From contig NZ_JAMWEG010000005.1 in assembly GCF_025460765.1 (NCBI RefSeq), positions 62,001 through 126,000 on the forward strand: a stretch of 64,000 nucleotides of DNA, in the 5' to 3' direction. The notes under the pieces were generated by a model. The model saw only the letters and a list, made by a program, of their open reading frames with translations. It ran no database searches and was not told where the DNA came from. This stretch comes from Micromonospora sp. MA102 (lineage in GTDB: Bacteria > Actinomycetota > Actinomycetes > Mycobacteriales > Micromonosporaceae). The translations under genes were made by a program, and so were the position numbers. How positions within the stretch are numbered: the stretch's first letter is position 1; the number at the start of each line of letters is the position of its first letter. Shown one piece after another: positions 34,540-43,315 of this stretch.

Positions 34540-36861
34540 TCACCGGCAATTTGCCGTATCGAGGCCCGGTCGGGGGTCGAGCAGCTGCCGGGCCCGAGCC
34601 GCTCGCGCCTGGTCGCCGTCGGCCTCGAAATCCCGTACCGCGTCCAGCAGCACCCGCTTCCCGCGGGAGTCCCCGGCCCGCAGCAGCACCTCGGCGAGGC
34701 CCAGCGCGGCTTCACCAGAACCGTACGGGTCGCCCCCGGCCGCGAAGTCGGCGGCTGCCGCCTCCATCGAGGCGATCGCCTCGGGCCACTGCTCCAGGTC
34801 CGCGTGGGCACGTCCGAGCCGGTGGTGGATCCACCCTGTCAGGGGGCGACTGGCGAGGTGGTGGGCCGGCTCGTCCACCATGGCGGCTCGCCAGTCGTCG
34901 AGTGCGCGCCGCAGGTGGGTGAGCGCGGCAGCGGGTTCGCCGCGCTGCCGCCGGATGTCGGCCAGCGTGTACGACGTGATGATCCGCCCGGTCAGGTCTC
35001 CCGCGTCGGTCAACTCGCGCAGCGCCCGAGCACAGGCCTCGGCGGCGCCCGCCAGGTCGCCGGCGCGGTAGCGCTCCCCGGTGAGGTAGAAGCACGCCCA
35101 GCCGAGGTTGCGCCGGTCGCCTGCCGCGGTGGCCAGGCGGAAGGCCTCGCGGTGCTGCTCGGCCGCGTTCGCCGGCCGGTCGAGCACCATGGTCTGGGCC
35201 CAGCCCAGGGCGTTGCGCTGCGCGGCCTCGGCCATCGTGTCGCCGCTGGCCTGCGCCGCGGTGACGGCGAGGCCGAAGAGCTCCGGCCAGTCGATCACGT
35301 GGTGGTAGCGGTCCGAGTACCAGTAGAGCCCGTCGGCGGCCGCGATCACGTCCCGGTGCCGCCCGGCCGCCGCGGCCTGCCGCACGGCCCACCACCAGCC
35401 GTGCCGCTCGGCGCTGAGCCACGCCACGGCGGCATGGACGCCGCCGAATCCGGTGCCGGCGGCCGGTTCCCGCCTGGGGTCGGGGTCGAGCCATCGGCCG
35501 GCGGCCTCGACCATCCCGAGCAACCACGTCCGGACCCGCGCGACGGCCTCGTCGCGATCCGCCGGCGGTTCCTCGGCGGTGAGGCGCTCGGCGGCGAAGA
35601 CGCGAAGCAGATCGTGCAGCAGGTAACGGTCGGGCGCCGCCGCCGGTGACAGCAGACTCGCGTCCGCCAGCGTCTCCAGCGCCGCCTCGGCCGCGCCGAC
35701 GTCGACCCCCAGCAGCTGCGCCACCGCGCCGGCCGAGTAGTCCGGCCAGGGCAGCGACGCGAGCCGGCGCAGGGCCCGCCGCGCGATCTCCGGCAGCTGG
35801 TCGTACGACAGGCTGAACCCGGCCCGGACCCGGGTGTCGCCGGGATGCAGCAGGTCGAGGCGGCCGGTCTCGTCGCGGATCCGCTCGACCAGCCAGCCGA
35901 TGCTCCAGGACGGTCGGGAGGCGAGCCGGTTACCGGCCACCCGCAGGGCGAGGGGCAGTCCGGTGCACAGCCGGACGAGTTCCGAGGTGGCTTCCGGTTC
36001 GGCCGACACCCGGTCGGCGCCGACGATCTCCTCGATCAGCCTCGTCGCGGTGGCCTCGTCGAGGTCCGTCAGGCGCAGCCGGCCGGTGCTCTCCAGCCCG
36101 CTGAGGCTGAACCGGCTGGAGACCAGCGCCAGCCAGCCGGGACCCGTCGGGAGCAGCGGCCGTACCTGCTCCTCGGTGGCCGCGTTGTCGAGCACCAGCA
36201 GCCCGGGACGGGTGGCGGTCAGCATCCGGTAGAGGGCGAGCCGTTCGCCCGGCCCGGGCGGCAGCGGCCCGCGCCGGCCGCCCCTGAGGGTGGTGAGGAG
36301 CTGTTCCAGCGCCTGGTCGGCCGAGAGCGGCGCCAGGTCCATGCCGCGCAGGTCGACGTGGCACGCGACACCGGGTATCTCCGCCGCGAGGGCGTGCGCG
36401 GCCCGCACGACCAGGCTGGTCTTGCCGACGCCCGGCTGCCCGCTGATCACGACCGTGGCGTTGCCCGGCTGGCGGGTGAGGCGCCGTGCCTGCGCGACCA
36501 GCTGGTCCAGTTCGGCCTGCCGACCGACGAAGTCGGGCACCACCGGGGGGAGGCTGCTGTGCTGCCAACCGGGCGCCGGCGCGATCCCGTGCACCGTCCG
36601 GAGCAGGCGGTCGCGCGGTTGGCCGGTCAGGCCGAGCGCGTTCGCGAGCTCCTCCACGGTCCGGCGACGCGGCCGGGCGATCCGGGAGCTTTCCAGGTTG
36701 CGTACGGTCCGCACGGCGACCCCGGCCGTCTCCGCGAGCGCTTCCTGGCTGAGCCGCGCCGCCATCCGGTGCTCGCGCAGCAGGGCCGCCAGCTGCCGCA
36801 CGTCACCGGTGTGCCACCCCGGTGCGGGCGGTACGGCATGGTCAGCGCTGGGGCGAAGCAA
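34540..36861 (-). CDS. XRE-HTH / NB-ARC / TPR regulator (STAND family)
   Basis: The product is up to 773 aa. An XRE helix-turn-helix (about 24-80, RLSQEALAETAGVAVRTVRNLES) is followed by an NB-ARC ATPase with FVGRQAELDQL, Walker A GQPGVGKTS (141-149) and Walker B LLVLDNA. The C-terminal half has TPR-like helices (for example AEACARALRELTDAGDL). The family resembles the ATPase and TPR part of AfsR, without the SARP domain. The start is uncertain: TTG 36861 or GTG 36801. It lies 188 bp upstream of the secreted subtilase on the same strand, so it may control it. Confidence 0.85.
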   Translation of the reverse strand: MLRPSADHAVPPAPGWHTGDVRQLAALLREHRMAARLSQEALAETAGVAVRTVRNLESSRIARPRRRTVEELANALGLTGQPRDRLLRTVHGIAPAPGWQHSSLPPVVPDFVGRQAELDQLVAQARRLTRQPGNATVVISGQPGVGKTSLVVRAAHALAAEIPGVACHVDLRGMDLAPLSADQALEQLLTTLRGGRRGPLPPGPGERLALYRMLTATRPGLLVLDNAATEEQVRPLLPTGPGWLALVSSRFSLSGLESTGRLRLTDLDEATATRLIEEIVGADRVSAEPEATSELVRLCTGLPLALRVAGNRLASRPSWSIGWLVERIRDETGRLDLLHPGDTRVRAGFSLSYDQLPEIARRALRRLASLPWPDYSAGAVAQLLGVDVGAAEAALETLADASLLSPAAAPDRYLLHDLLRVFAAERLTAEEPPADRDEAVARVRTWLLGMVEAAGRWLDPDPRREPAAGTGFGGVHAAVAWLSAERHGWWWAVRQAAAAGRHRDVIAAADGLYWYSDRYHHVIDWPELFGLAVTAAQASGDTMAEAAQRNALGWAQTMVLDRPANAAEQHREAFRLATAAGDRRNLGWACFYLTGERYRAGDLAGAAEACARALRELTDAGDLTGRIITSYTLADIRRQRGEPAAALTHLRRALDDWRAAMVDEPAHHLASRPLTGWIHHRLGRAHADLEQWPEAIASMEAAAADFAAGGDPYGSGEAALGLAEVLLRAGDSRGKRVLLDAVRDFEADGDQARAARARQLLDPRPGLDTANCR

Positions 36862-37026
36862 GCTGGATCCACACTCCCGACGTGTCGGCCCGCGGGTCGC
36901 GGCGCAACGACTGGACGCTAGCCGGGCGCTGTTGCGCCCATGTTGCCGCGGTAGGCAGCCGCCGTGCTTGTCGCCGCTGGGCGCCGACCGGGGGATGCCC
37001 GGGTCGGCGGACGACCGGCGGGCGGC

Positions 37027-37692
37027 TCAGCAGGCCGCCGGGGCCAGCGCGGCGCTCTCGACGATCCGCGCCCGGTGCGCGCCGTTGGCCACGCTCACCA
37101 GGAAGCAGCCCGCCCCGGGGCGGAGCACCGCGGGGACGTCCAGCAGCGCCGCGCCCCGCACCAGCACCGCGGCCAGGTCCCGGTCGGCCAGCCGGATGCC
37201 GAGGCTGTGCCGGCGTACGTGCCGCCCGCCGGCCAGCAGCGCCGCCCGCCACGCCGCGGCGGCCAGCCGGGGCCGCCACACCCGGCGGGCCGTGGAGGCG
37301 CCCGGGACGGGACCGCCGAGCAGCTCCCGGCGACCCTGCCGCCAGCCGGCCTCCAGCAGGGCCGCGTACGCCGGCCGGTGCTCCCGGGGCACCGACAGCC
37401 GGTGCAGCTCGTACCGGCGGCGCAGGCCGCCCGTGGTCAGCTCGTGCTCCACCGGCACGTCCAGCCGCCGCAGCAGCTGCCGCATCCGCTGCGCCGCGTC
37501 CTCGCGGTTGAACTCGGCGATCCCGCCGCGGTGCGTGCCGGCGTCGACCCGGCGGGCGTCGGTGGCCGGCGGCGGGGTGCAGCGCACCAGGCAGGCGACC
37601 TCGAAGGCGTCGGCCAGGGTGAGCCAGTCCAGTGGCGGGGGCGGCGACGGCTGGCGGGGCCGGTCGAGCAGGGTGGTGGACTCGGGGGCCAT
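37027..37692 (-). CDS. WhiA-like LAGLIDADG-fold protein without a DNA-binding C-terminus
   Basis: The product is 221 aa; AAGGAG stands 8 nt before the ATG. I see two half-repeats. Residues ~28-98 contain DAAQRMRQLLRRLDVPVEHELTTGGLRRRYELHRL, close in pattern to the first WhiA repeat (ARRL...GGLRRGSRYVVRV). Residues ~143-201 contain AAAAWRAALLAGGR then GIRLADRDLAAVLVRGAALLDVP and GCFLVSV, close to WhiA's AAWRGAFLAHGS...LVGAARRLG. WhiA has a further HTH of ~100 aa that is absent here. The canonical WhiA gene normally lies beside yvcK and rapZ, unlike this one. Function unknown; assignment is by eye from known family sequences. Confidence 0.5.
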   Translation of the reverse strand: MAPESTTLLDRPRQPSPPPPLDWLTLADAFEVACLVRCTPPPATDARRVDAGTHRGGIAEFNREDAAQRMRQLLRRLDVPVEHELTTGGLRRRYELHRLSVPREHRPAYAALLEAGWRQGRRELLGGPVPGASTARRVWRPRLAAAAWRAALLAGGRHVRRHSLGIRLADRDLAAVLVRGAALLDVPAVLRPGAGCFLVSVANGAHRARIVESAALAPAAC

Positions 37693-37800
37693 CGGAACAG
37701 CTCCTTGGTCGGAATCGGGGTGCCCTAACCGTGACCCCCGTCGTCCGCGCCGCGAAACCGCTGCGGCCGAGCCTTGAGCAAAATTTGCGGCAACCCGCCC

Positions 37801-38598
37801 TCAGAGCTCGGTGACCACCACGTCGAGCTGGCGGGGCCGGCCGGCCGCCCGCGGCTGCTCCTCGACCGCGTACTTCAGCTCGCGCAACGCCCCGACCAGC
37901 GCGTCGGCGGTACGCGGGCGGGCGCCGGCGGTGAGCAGGTCGCGGACCAGCCGGCCCTTGGTGGCCTTGTTGAAGTGGCTGACCACCGACCGGGTCGGCA
38001 CCCCGTCCACCTCGCGCTCGTGCAGCACCCGCACCGTCACGGTGCGCTCGGCCACCGTCCCGCGCGGCGCCCAGGTGGCCGCGTACGCGCCGGAGCGCAG
38101 GTCCAGCACCGGGCCGGTCCCGGCGGCCGTCGCCATGACCTCCGCGAGCGCCCGGCGCCAGTACGCCGACAGCGCCCCGATCCCCGGCAGCCGCGCCCCG
38201 ATCGGGCAGCGGTAGGGCGGGATCCGGTCGGTGAGGCGGACCGCGCCCCAGAGGCCCGAGCTGACCAGCACCGAGCGGCGGGCCAGCCGCTCCGCCGCCG
38301 GCGGCAGCGTGGCCAGGTCCAGGGCCTCGTAGAGGACGCCCGTGTAGATCCGTCCGGCCGGCGCGGTGGCCGCCGCCCGAAGCCGCGCGTTGCGCCGCAG
38401 CTCGCCGCGCTGCCCCTCGCTCAGGCCCAGCGCGTCGCGGGCCGCCCCCTCGTCCGGGCCGGCGCAGAGGTCGACCAGGGCGGCCAGCACCTCCTCCCGG
38501 GCCGGGTTCAGCTCCGGCAGGGAGAGCTTCGACAGGTCCAGCCGCCGGCCGGTGCCGGCCTCGGCCTTCCCCTCCGACGGAGGCAGCAGGATGAGCAT
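37801..38598 (-). CDS. yaaA: YaaA family peroxide-stress protein (UPF0246)
   Basis: The product is 265 aa. It begins MLILLPPSEGKAEAGTG, the family hallmark, and contains GRIYTGVLYEALDLATL, VSSGLWGAVRLTDRIPPYRCPIGARLPGIG and VVSHFNKATKGRLVRDLL. E. coli YaaA lowers free iron during peroxide stress and binds DNA. ATG 38598 was chosen because the fold begins there and TACGCT (minus strand 38610-38605) lies 6 nt before it with no ribosome binding site, indicating a leaderless mRNA. It follows the GT-C gene by 22 nt. Confidence 0.93.
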   Translation of the reverse strand: MLILLPPSEGKAEAGTGRRLDLSKLSLPELNPAREEVLAALVDLCAGPDEGAARDALGLSEGQRGELRRNARLRAAATAPAGRIYTGVLYEALDLATLPPAAERLARRSVLVSSGLWGAVRLTDRIPPYRCPIGARLPGIGALSAYWRRALAEVMATAAGTGPVLDLRSGAYAATWAPRGTVAERTVTVRVLHEREVDGVPTRSVVSHFNKATKGRLVRDLLTAGARPRTADALVGALRELKYAVEEQPRAAGRPRQLDVVVTEL

Positions 38599-38620
38599 CG
38601 GCACAGCGTACGGCGCGGGT

Positions 38621-40231
38621 TCAGCGCCACGGCCGCACGGCGGCATCCGGGTGGTACACGCGATAGCCGCCCACCTCGGCCACCACCGCCGCGTCGGCCC
38701 GGTCGCCGAGCAGCCGGCGCAGCGCGCGCTCCGCCGACGAGCCGACGGCCACCACGTAGCCGGGCCGGGCCGCCCGCCCCACCCGCTTCCAGTACGCCGG
38801 ATAGCGGTTCTGCCCGGGGCTCAGGTCGCCGTCGAGCACCCCGCACACCACCGCCTCGCCGGTGTTGAAGATCAGCCGGTTGCAGGTCCAGTAGTCCCCG
38901 TACACCTCGCGCAGGCCGGCGCGGCGCACCGTCTCGGCCAGCTCCCGGGCCTGCCGCTCCTCGGCCCGCAACGACGGGGCGTCCCGCACGAACGCCACGG
39001 TGCCCGCGACCGTGGCGGCCACCAGCGCGGCCAGCACCAGGCCGGCCAGCGCCCCGGCGCACCGCGCCGCCACGCCAGCCGTGGCCCGGACCGCGTGCGC
39101 GGCGGCCCGCCACAGCGGCCACAGCACCGCCGGCAGCGAGATCTGGAGCACCGACAGGTAGCGGGAGTTGCCCAGCGGATCGGTCGCGGCGAGCGGGCTG
39201 CGCGCGTACGCCAGCAGGGTCAACGCCGCACCGACGACCAGGGCGAGGATCGCCACGGCCCGGAGCCGCGCGGCCGGGTCCGCGGCCCGGCGGAACGCGA
39301 CCAGCCCGAGCACGGCGGCGGCCACCAGCAACACCGGGTAGAGCAGCCCGAACCACTGGGCCCAGCGGGCGCAGCCGTCCATCGGGCAGAGCCCGGAGGC
39401 CAGCGGCACCCCCTCCAGCAGCCCGCCGTGCAGCCGCTCGGACACCGACGGCGTCACCCCGTCCTTGGTGCTGATCTCCCGGAACACCGACAGCGAGTCC
39501 TGCCCGTCCGGGGCGACCAGGTTGTCCTTGACCACCGGTGCGACACCGAGCACGAAGCCCACCACCAGCAGCACCCCCGGCCAGCCCACCAGGTCCCGGG
39601 GCGCGGCCCAGACCAGCACCAGGCCGGCCACCGCCAGGTAGGGCACGATCAGCCAGTCCGACCACAGCGCCAGCCCGGCCAGCAGCCCGAACAGGCCGGT
39701 GGCCAGCCAGCGGTGCCGGACCCGGCGCTCGCCGAGGGCGAGCGCGATCAGCAGCATCGCCAGCACCGCCGGCTTCACCTCCGGCCGGCCGCCGACCACG
39801 GTGAGCTGGTCCCGGACGACCCGCTCCGAGCCGAGCGCCAGCAGGCCCACCACGAAGGCGGCGAGCCACGGCGAGAACAACCGGCGGGTCAACCGGTACG
39901 CCAGCCACAGGAACACCGCGAACAGCGCCAGCAACGGCAACCGCAGCAACGGCCAGCTCGCCCCCGCCCAGCCGACCAGCGGCGCCGCCAGGTAGGACTC
40001 CAGCACACCCATGTAGCGCTGGCCGTAGAGGAAGACCGGCCGTTCGTCGCCGGTGGCGATGTGCAGCGCCGCCAGCCCGAACGTCGCCTCGTCGCTGTTC
40101 GAGGTGGGCAGCGTGAGCAGCGTCAGCACCAGCCGGTAGCCGACCCCGGCCGCGCCGAGCAGCAGCGCCACCAGCGCCGGCCGGTCCAGCGCCGGACGCC
40201 ACCGTCCCGGGTCCCGCTCTGGTGTCGACAC
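38621..40231 (-). CDS. GT-C (PMT/ArnT-like) membrane glycosyltransferase
   Basis: The product is 536 aa from GTG 40231 (a TTG six bases upstream is also open). It has about eleven membrane segments. The first outer loop carries TSNSDEATFGLAALHIATGDERPVFLYGQRYMGVLESYL, the catalytic-acid loop (Asp/Glu after a small-residue run) of GT39/GT83-type enzymes, which use polyprenyl-phosphate sugars. A soluble C-terminal part of ~110 aa has paired cysteines (Cys in YWTCNRLIF and AVVCGVL) that could form a disulphide outside. It is divergent from the App1-like gene. Substrate unknown. Confidence 0.78.
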   Translation of the reverse strand: MSTPERDPGRWRPALDRPALVALLLGAAGVGYRLVLTLLTLPTSNSDEATFGLAALHIATGDERPVFLYGQRYMGVLESYLAAPLVGWAGASWPLLRLPLLALFAVFLWLAYRLTRRLFSPWLAAFVVGLLALGSERVVRDQLTVVGGRPEVKPAVLAMLLIALALGERRVRHRWLATGLFGLLAGLALWSDWLIVPYLAVAGLVLVWAAPRDLVGWPGVLLVVGFVLGVAPVVKDNLVAPDGQDSLSVFREISTKDGVTPSVSERLHGGLLEGVPLASGLCPMDGCARWAQWFGLLYPVLLVAAAVLGLVAFRRAADPAARLRAVAILALVVGAALTLLAYARSPLAATDPLGNSRYLSVLQISLPAVLWPLWRAAAHAVRATAGVAARCAGALAGLVLAALVAATVAGTVAFVRDAPSLRAEERQARELAETVRRAGLREVYGDYWTCNRLIFNTGEAVVCGVLDGDLSPGQNRYPAYWKRVGRAARPGYVVAVGSSAERALRRLLGDRADAAVVAEVGGYRVYHPDAAVRPWR

Positions 40232-40349
40232 GACCAACGCCCCCGTCGTCGCCTCGACCGCAGTCTGTCACGGGGGTGCCGGGCGGCGGGGTGGATCGGC
40301 GCAGACCACTCGCGTGGCCGGCCCGCGTGGGTTGTGGCAGGGTGACAGC

Positions 40350-41390
40350 GTGCCACCCACACCACCGGACCAACTGGCCGTGCCGCAGCTGCACCGGGCC
40401 GCACGCATCGAGGACGCCCTGCACGGCCTCGTCGAACGCCGGCTCCGGCGCACCGGGTGGCAGGCCAACATCATCGCGTACGCCGGGTACGGCGCACCCG
40501 GTTGGGCGCGAGTGCTCTGCCGGGTGCTGCTCGGCCGCCCCGACACCCGGCAGCGCGGCCGGCTGGAGAAGGTCCGCGGCTGGCGCAGCTTCACGACCCT
40601 GCCCGCCAAGTACGCGAAGGTCACCATCGAGGCCGGCGGGGAACGCCAGGAGGCGACCGCGGACCGCAGCGGCTTCGTGGACACCGTCGTCAAGGCCGAC
40701 TTCACCCCGGGCTGGGGCTGCGTGCGCCTCAGCGTGGCCGACGCCGAACCGGTGGAGGCGCTGGTCCGCATCCTCGACCCGGAGGTCCGGTTCGGCATCC
40801 TCTCCGACATCGACGACACGGTCATGGTGACCGCGCTGCCCCGGCCCCTGCTCGCCGCGTGGAACACGTTCGTCCTCGACGAGCACGCCCGGGCCGCCGT
40901 TCCCGGCATGGCCGTGCTGTACGAGCGCCTGGTCACCGCACACCCCGGCGCCCCGGTCTTCTACCTCTCCACCGGCGCCTGGAACGTCGCGCCGACGCTG
41001 ACCCGGTTCCTCTCCCGGCACCTCTACCCGGCCGGGCCGCTGCTGCTCACCGACTGGGGGCCGACCGCCGACCGCTGGTTCCGCAGCGGCCGGGAACACA
41101 AGCGGGCCACCCTGGCCCGGCTGGCCCGCGAGTTCCCCGACGTCCGCTGGCTGCTCATCGGCGACGACGGCCAGCACGACCAGGAGATCTACCGCGAGTT
41201 CGCCGCCGCCCACCCGGACAACGTGGCCGGCGTGGCCATCCGCCGGCTCTCGCCCACCCAGTCGGTGCTCGCCGGCAGCCTGCCCACCCCGGCGGGCCGC
41301 CCCTCCGCCGGCCCGGTGGGCCAGAAGTGGCTGGCCGCCCCCGACGGCGCCGGCCTCTGGAAACTCCTCCGCGAAGCCGGCCTGGTCTAG
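40350..41390 (+). CDS. App1-like phosphatase (DUF2183)
   Basis: The product is 346 aa from GTG 40350. The HAD-type core has the DxDxT motif in GILSDIDDTVMVT, a motif II serine/threonine region (VFYLSTGAWNVAPTL), and motif IV LLIGDDGQHDQEIY. In yeast App1 is a phosphatidate phosphatase; bacterial members are mostly uncharacterised. It is a cytosolic protein with no signal sequence. CAGGGT at 40338-40343 lies 6 nt before the GTG and there is no good ribosome binding site, so a leaderless mRNA is likely. It is divergent from the GT-C gene (118 bp between starts). Confidence 0.85.
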   Translation: MPPTPPDQLAVPQLHRAARIEDALHGLVERRLRRTGWQANIIAYAGYGAPGWARVLCRVLLGRPDTRQRGRLEKVRGWRSFTTLPAKYAKVTIEAGGERQEATADRSGFVDTVVKADFTPGWGCVRLSVADAEPVEALVRILDPEVRFGILSDIDDTVMVTALPRPLLAAWNTFVLDEHARAAVPGMAVLYERLVTAHPGAPVFYLSTGAWNVAPTLTRFLSRHLYPAGPLLLTDWGPTADRWFRSGREHKRATLARLAREFPDVRWLLIGDDGQHDQEIYREFAAAHPDNVAGVAIRRLSPTQSVLAGSLPTPAGRPSAGPVGQKWLAAPDGAGLWKLLREAGLV

Positions 41391-41704
41391 CTCCGCCCCT
41401 CGGCCCCAGCCGACCTTCCGGACCGACCGTCTCGGCCGGCCTTCCCGGCCGGTCATCTCGGCCGGCCATTTCGGTCGATCATGAGGTTGACGGCGAAGTG
41501 GATCTCTCTTACTGCCGCCAACCTCATGATCGACGGGGTGGGTTGGTTCTGGGTGGCGGCCGGGGATGGGAGGCGGTCGCCGGAGGGTGGCGTTGTGGCA
41601 GGAACGGCGACCCGGCCGTGGAGTCGGTCCGGCGGGTCGCCGTTACTGCCGGTGGATCGTGGGTCACGTCCGTTCCCGGGTCCGTGACCTGCAGGTGCCG
41701 GTGG
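41391..41704. other. repeat-rich intergenic region
   Basis: No gene is supported. The first part (about 41410-41473) repeats CGGCCGG several times at 16-19 bp spacing, with T/C-rich linkers, and could act as a terminator after the phosphatase gene. The middle holds the palindromic element at 41474-41534. The remainder, to the stop of the minus-strand gene at 41705, shows nothing I can name. Confidence 0.5.
41474..41534. repeat. 61-bp palindromic (REP/MITE-like) element
   Basis: Bases 41474-41494 and 41514-41534 form 21-bp inverted arms (left arm starts GTCGATCATGAGGTTG) with one mismatch and a 19-nt loop. The arms are AT-richer than their surroundings. The size and form resemble dispersed palindromes of Micromonospora chromosomes as I remember them, but copy number cannot be seen from one window. 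Confidence 0.6.
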
Positions 41705-43315
41705 TCAGTTGGTGTTCGGGCCGGCCTCGTTCATGTCGGCGTCGCCCGTGCCGGCGGCGGCGCCGGTGTCCTTCATGCCAGCGCCGGTGTCGGCTGAGTC
41801 GGCGGGGTCGCTGCCCTTGCCGTCGGCCTCGCCCTCCTGCTGGTTGGCGCCGGTCGCGTCGTCCTGCTTCCCGGCGTCGGCGTTGCCCGCGCCCTGGCCC
41901 GCGTCGCCCGGGGCGCAGCCCGGCACGCTCGGGTCGGCCACCATGTAGATCTCGCTCTGACCGGCCTGGTCCATGCCCTGGCCGGCCTGGTCGTCCATGC
42001 CCTGGCCCGCTCGGCCCTTCATGCCCTGGCCGGCCTGGCCGCTCTTACCCTGGCCGGCCTCCTGGCCCTGGCCGGCGCCCTGGCCCTGGCCCGCGCCCTG
42101 GCCCTGGCCCGCGCCCTGGCCCTGGCCGCCCTGGTCGCGTGCGGCCTGGCGGGCGGCACGGATCTGCTTGACTATCGCCCGGAGCTGCTGGATGCGTGCC
42201 CTGATCTGCTGAAGCCGATCCGCGACCCGCTTCCCGGCCTGCTGTCCGTCTGCGGCCTGGTCACCGTCTGCGGCCTGCTCACCGTCTGCGGCTTGCTCAC
42301 CGTCTGCGGCCTGACCGGCGTCCTGTTGCCCGTCCGCCGCCTGATCGTTCTGCTGCTCGGCCGCGCCCTGCTGGTCCGCTGCCGCGCCGCCGTCGCCGTT
42401 CTGCTGGTCCGCGCCCTCCTGGCCGGCGGCACCCTGCTCGCCACCCGCCTGCTGGTCGTCCTGGGCGTCGCCTGCCTGCTGGCCGCCGTCCGCCTGCTGT
42501 TGGGCCGCCTGAATGATCGCGGCGATCTGCTGCAGCACACCGCCGATCGCGTTGATGATGTCAGCGGCCCGCTCGGCGCCACCGGCCGCGCCGCCGGCCT
42601 CGGCCGCACCGGCCCCGGAGGCCCCAGCCGCACCGGCACCGGAGGCGTCGGCCCCACCGGCACCGGACGGCCCGGCCCCAGCGGCACCGGCCCCGGAAGC
42701 TCCGCTCTGATCGGCCCCCGCCCCGGAGGACTCGGTCCCGCCGGCAGCGGCCCCGGGCGCCCCGGTCCCGCCGGCCCCCGCCCTGGATGCCTCGGCTCCG
42801 CCGGCCTGTGCCTTCCGGGCGCCCTGCACGATGTCGCGGACCCCGCTGAGGAGGCCGGCGAGCCGTTTCACCCGCGCCTCGGTCAGTCGCGGGTCGACGA
42901 GCTGGCCGGAGCGTTCGCCCCGCATCTGCCCGGTGACCGCCCAGGCCCGGTCGAGCTGTGTGCCCATCGCCTGTTCCCACGGCACCTCTGGGCAGGCCGC
43001 GCCGGCCACCTCGACGGTGCCGGTGCAGCCGGCCGTGGCCCGGCGCTGCTGGATGAGGTCGGCCACGGCCTGCCGGTTGGCGATCCGGGCGGCCGAGTTG
43101 GCGTCCGGGTTGCGGCGCTGGTCGGCGATGAAGGTCAGGTTGTTGCGCAGGGCGGTGTCCAGGCCCTGGCAGTTCTCGGCGGCCTGGCCGGTGCCGGTCG
43201 CGACCGCGAACGCCGCCCCGGCCGTCAGTGCCAGCGCCACGCCGCCCGCGATCTTCCGGTTCCGGGACGGGCCCGCCGTCGTCCGTCGCCTGGTTGTGCC
43301 TCTGCTCCACGCCAT
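41705..43315 (-). CDS. secreted Ala/Gly/Gln-rich low-complexity protein
   Basis: The product is 536 aa; GGAGGAG stands 5 nt before the ATG. A signal peptide (~1-45, with a basic start and cut near GQAAE) is followed by a conserved-looking helical domain (~46-165, CQGLDTALRNNLTFIADQRRNPDANSAARIANRQAV, and four cysteines). The rest is low complexity: Gly/Ala/Ser runs, a Gln/Asp/Gly region with 6-residue repeats (QAADGE), a basic coiled segment (RVADRLQQIRARIQQLRAIVKQIRAARQAARDQ) and (GQGQGA)n repeats. The domain is not one I recognise. The repeats at DNA level are 18-bp units, so length may vary between strains. Its role could be structural, at the surface or in the spore coat. Confidence 0.75.
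   Translation of the reverse strand: MAWSRGTTRRRTTAGPSRNRKIAGGVALALTAGAAFAVATGTGQAAENCQGLDTALRNNLTFIADQRRNPDANSAARIANRQAVADLIQQRRATAGCTGTVEVAGAACPEVPWEQAMGTQLDRAWAVTGQMRGERSGQLVDPRLTEARVKRLAGLLSGVRDIVQGARKAQAGGAEASRAGAGGTGAPGAAAGGTESSGAGADQSGASGAGAAGAGPSGAGGADASGAGAAGASGAGAAEAGGAAGGAERAADIINAIGGVLQQIAAIIQAAQQQADGGQQAGDAQDDQQAGGEQGAAGQEGADQQNGDGGAAADQQGAAEQQNDQAADGQQDAGQAADGEQAADGEQAADGDQAADGQQAGKRVADRLQQIRARIQQLRAIVKQIRAARQAARDQGGQGQGAGQGQGAGQGQGAGQGQEAGQGKSGQAGQGMKGRAGQGMDDQAGQGMDQAGQSEIYMVADPSVPGCAPGDAGQGAGNADAGKQDDATGANQQEGEADGKGSDPADSADTGAGMKDTGAAAGTGDADMNEAGPNTN
42057..42130 (-). repeat. 18-bp tandem repeat coding (GQGQGA)n
   Basis: About four nearly identical 18-bp units (CCCTGGCCCTGGCCCGCG on the plus strand) lie in frame in the secreted protein gene. 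Slippage would change the protein by 6 residues without a frameshift. Confidence 0.75.
42243..42314 (-). repeat. 18-bp tandem repeat coding (QAADGE)n
   Basis: Four units of CACCGTCTGCGGCCTGCT with few changes lie in frame in the same gene, giving QAADGE/QAADGD/QAADGQ blocks. Confidence 0.7.
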
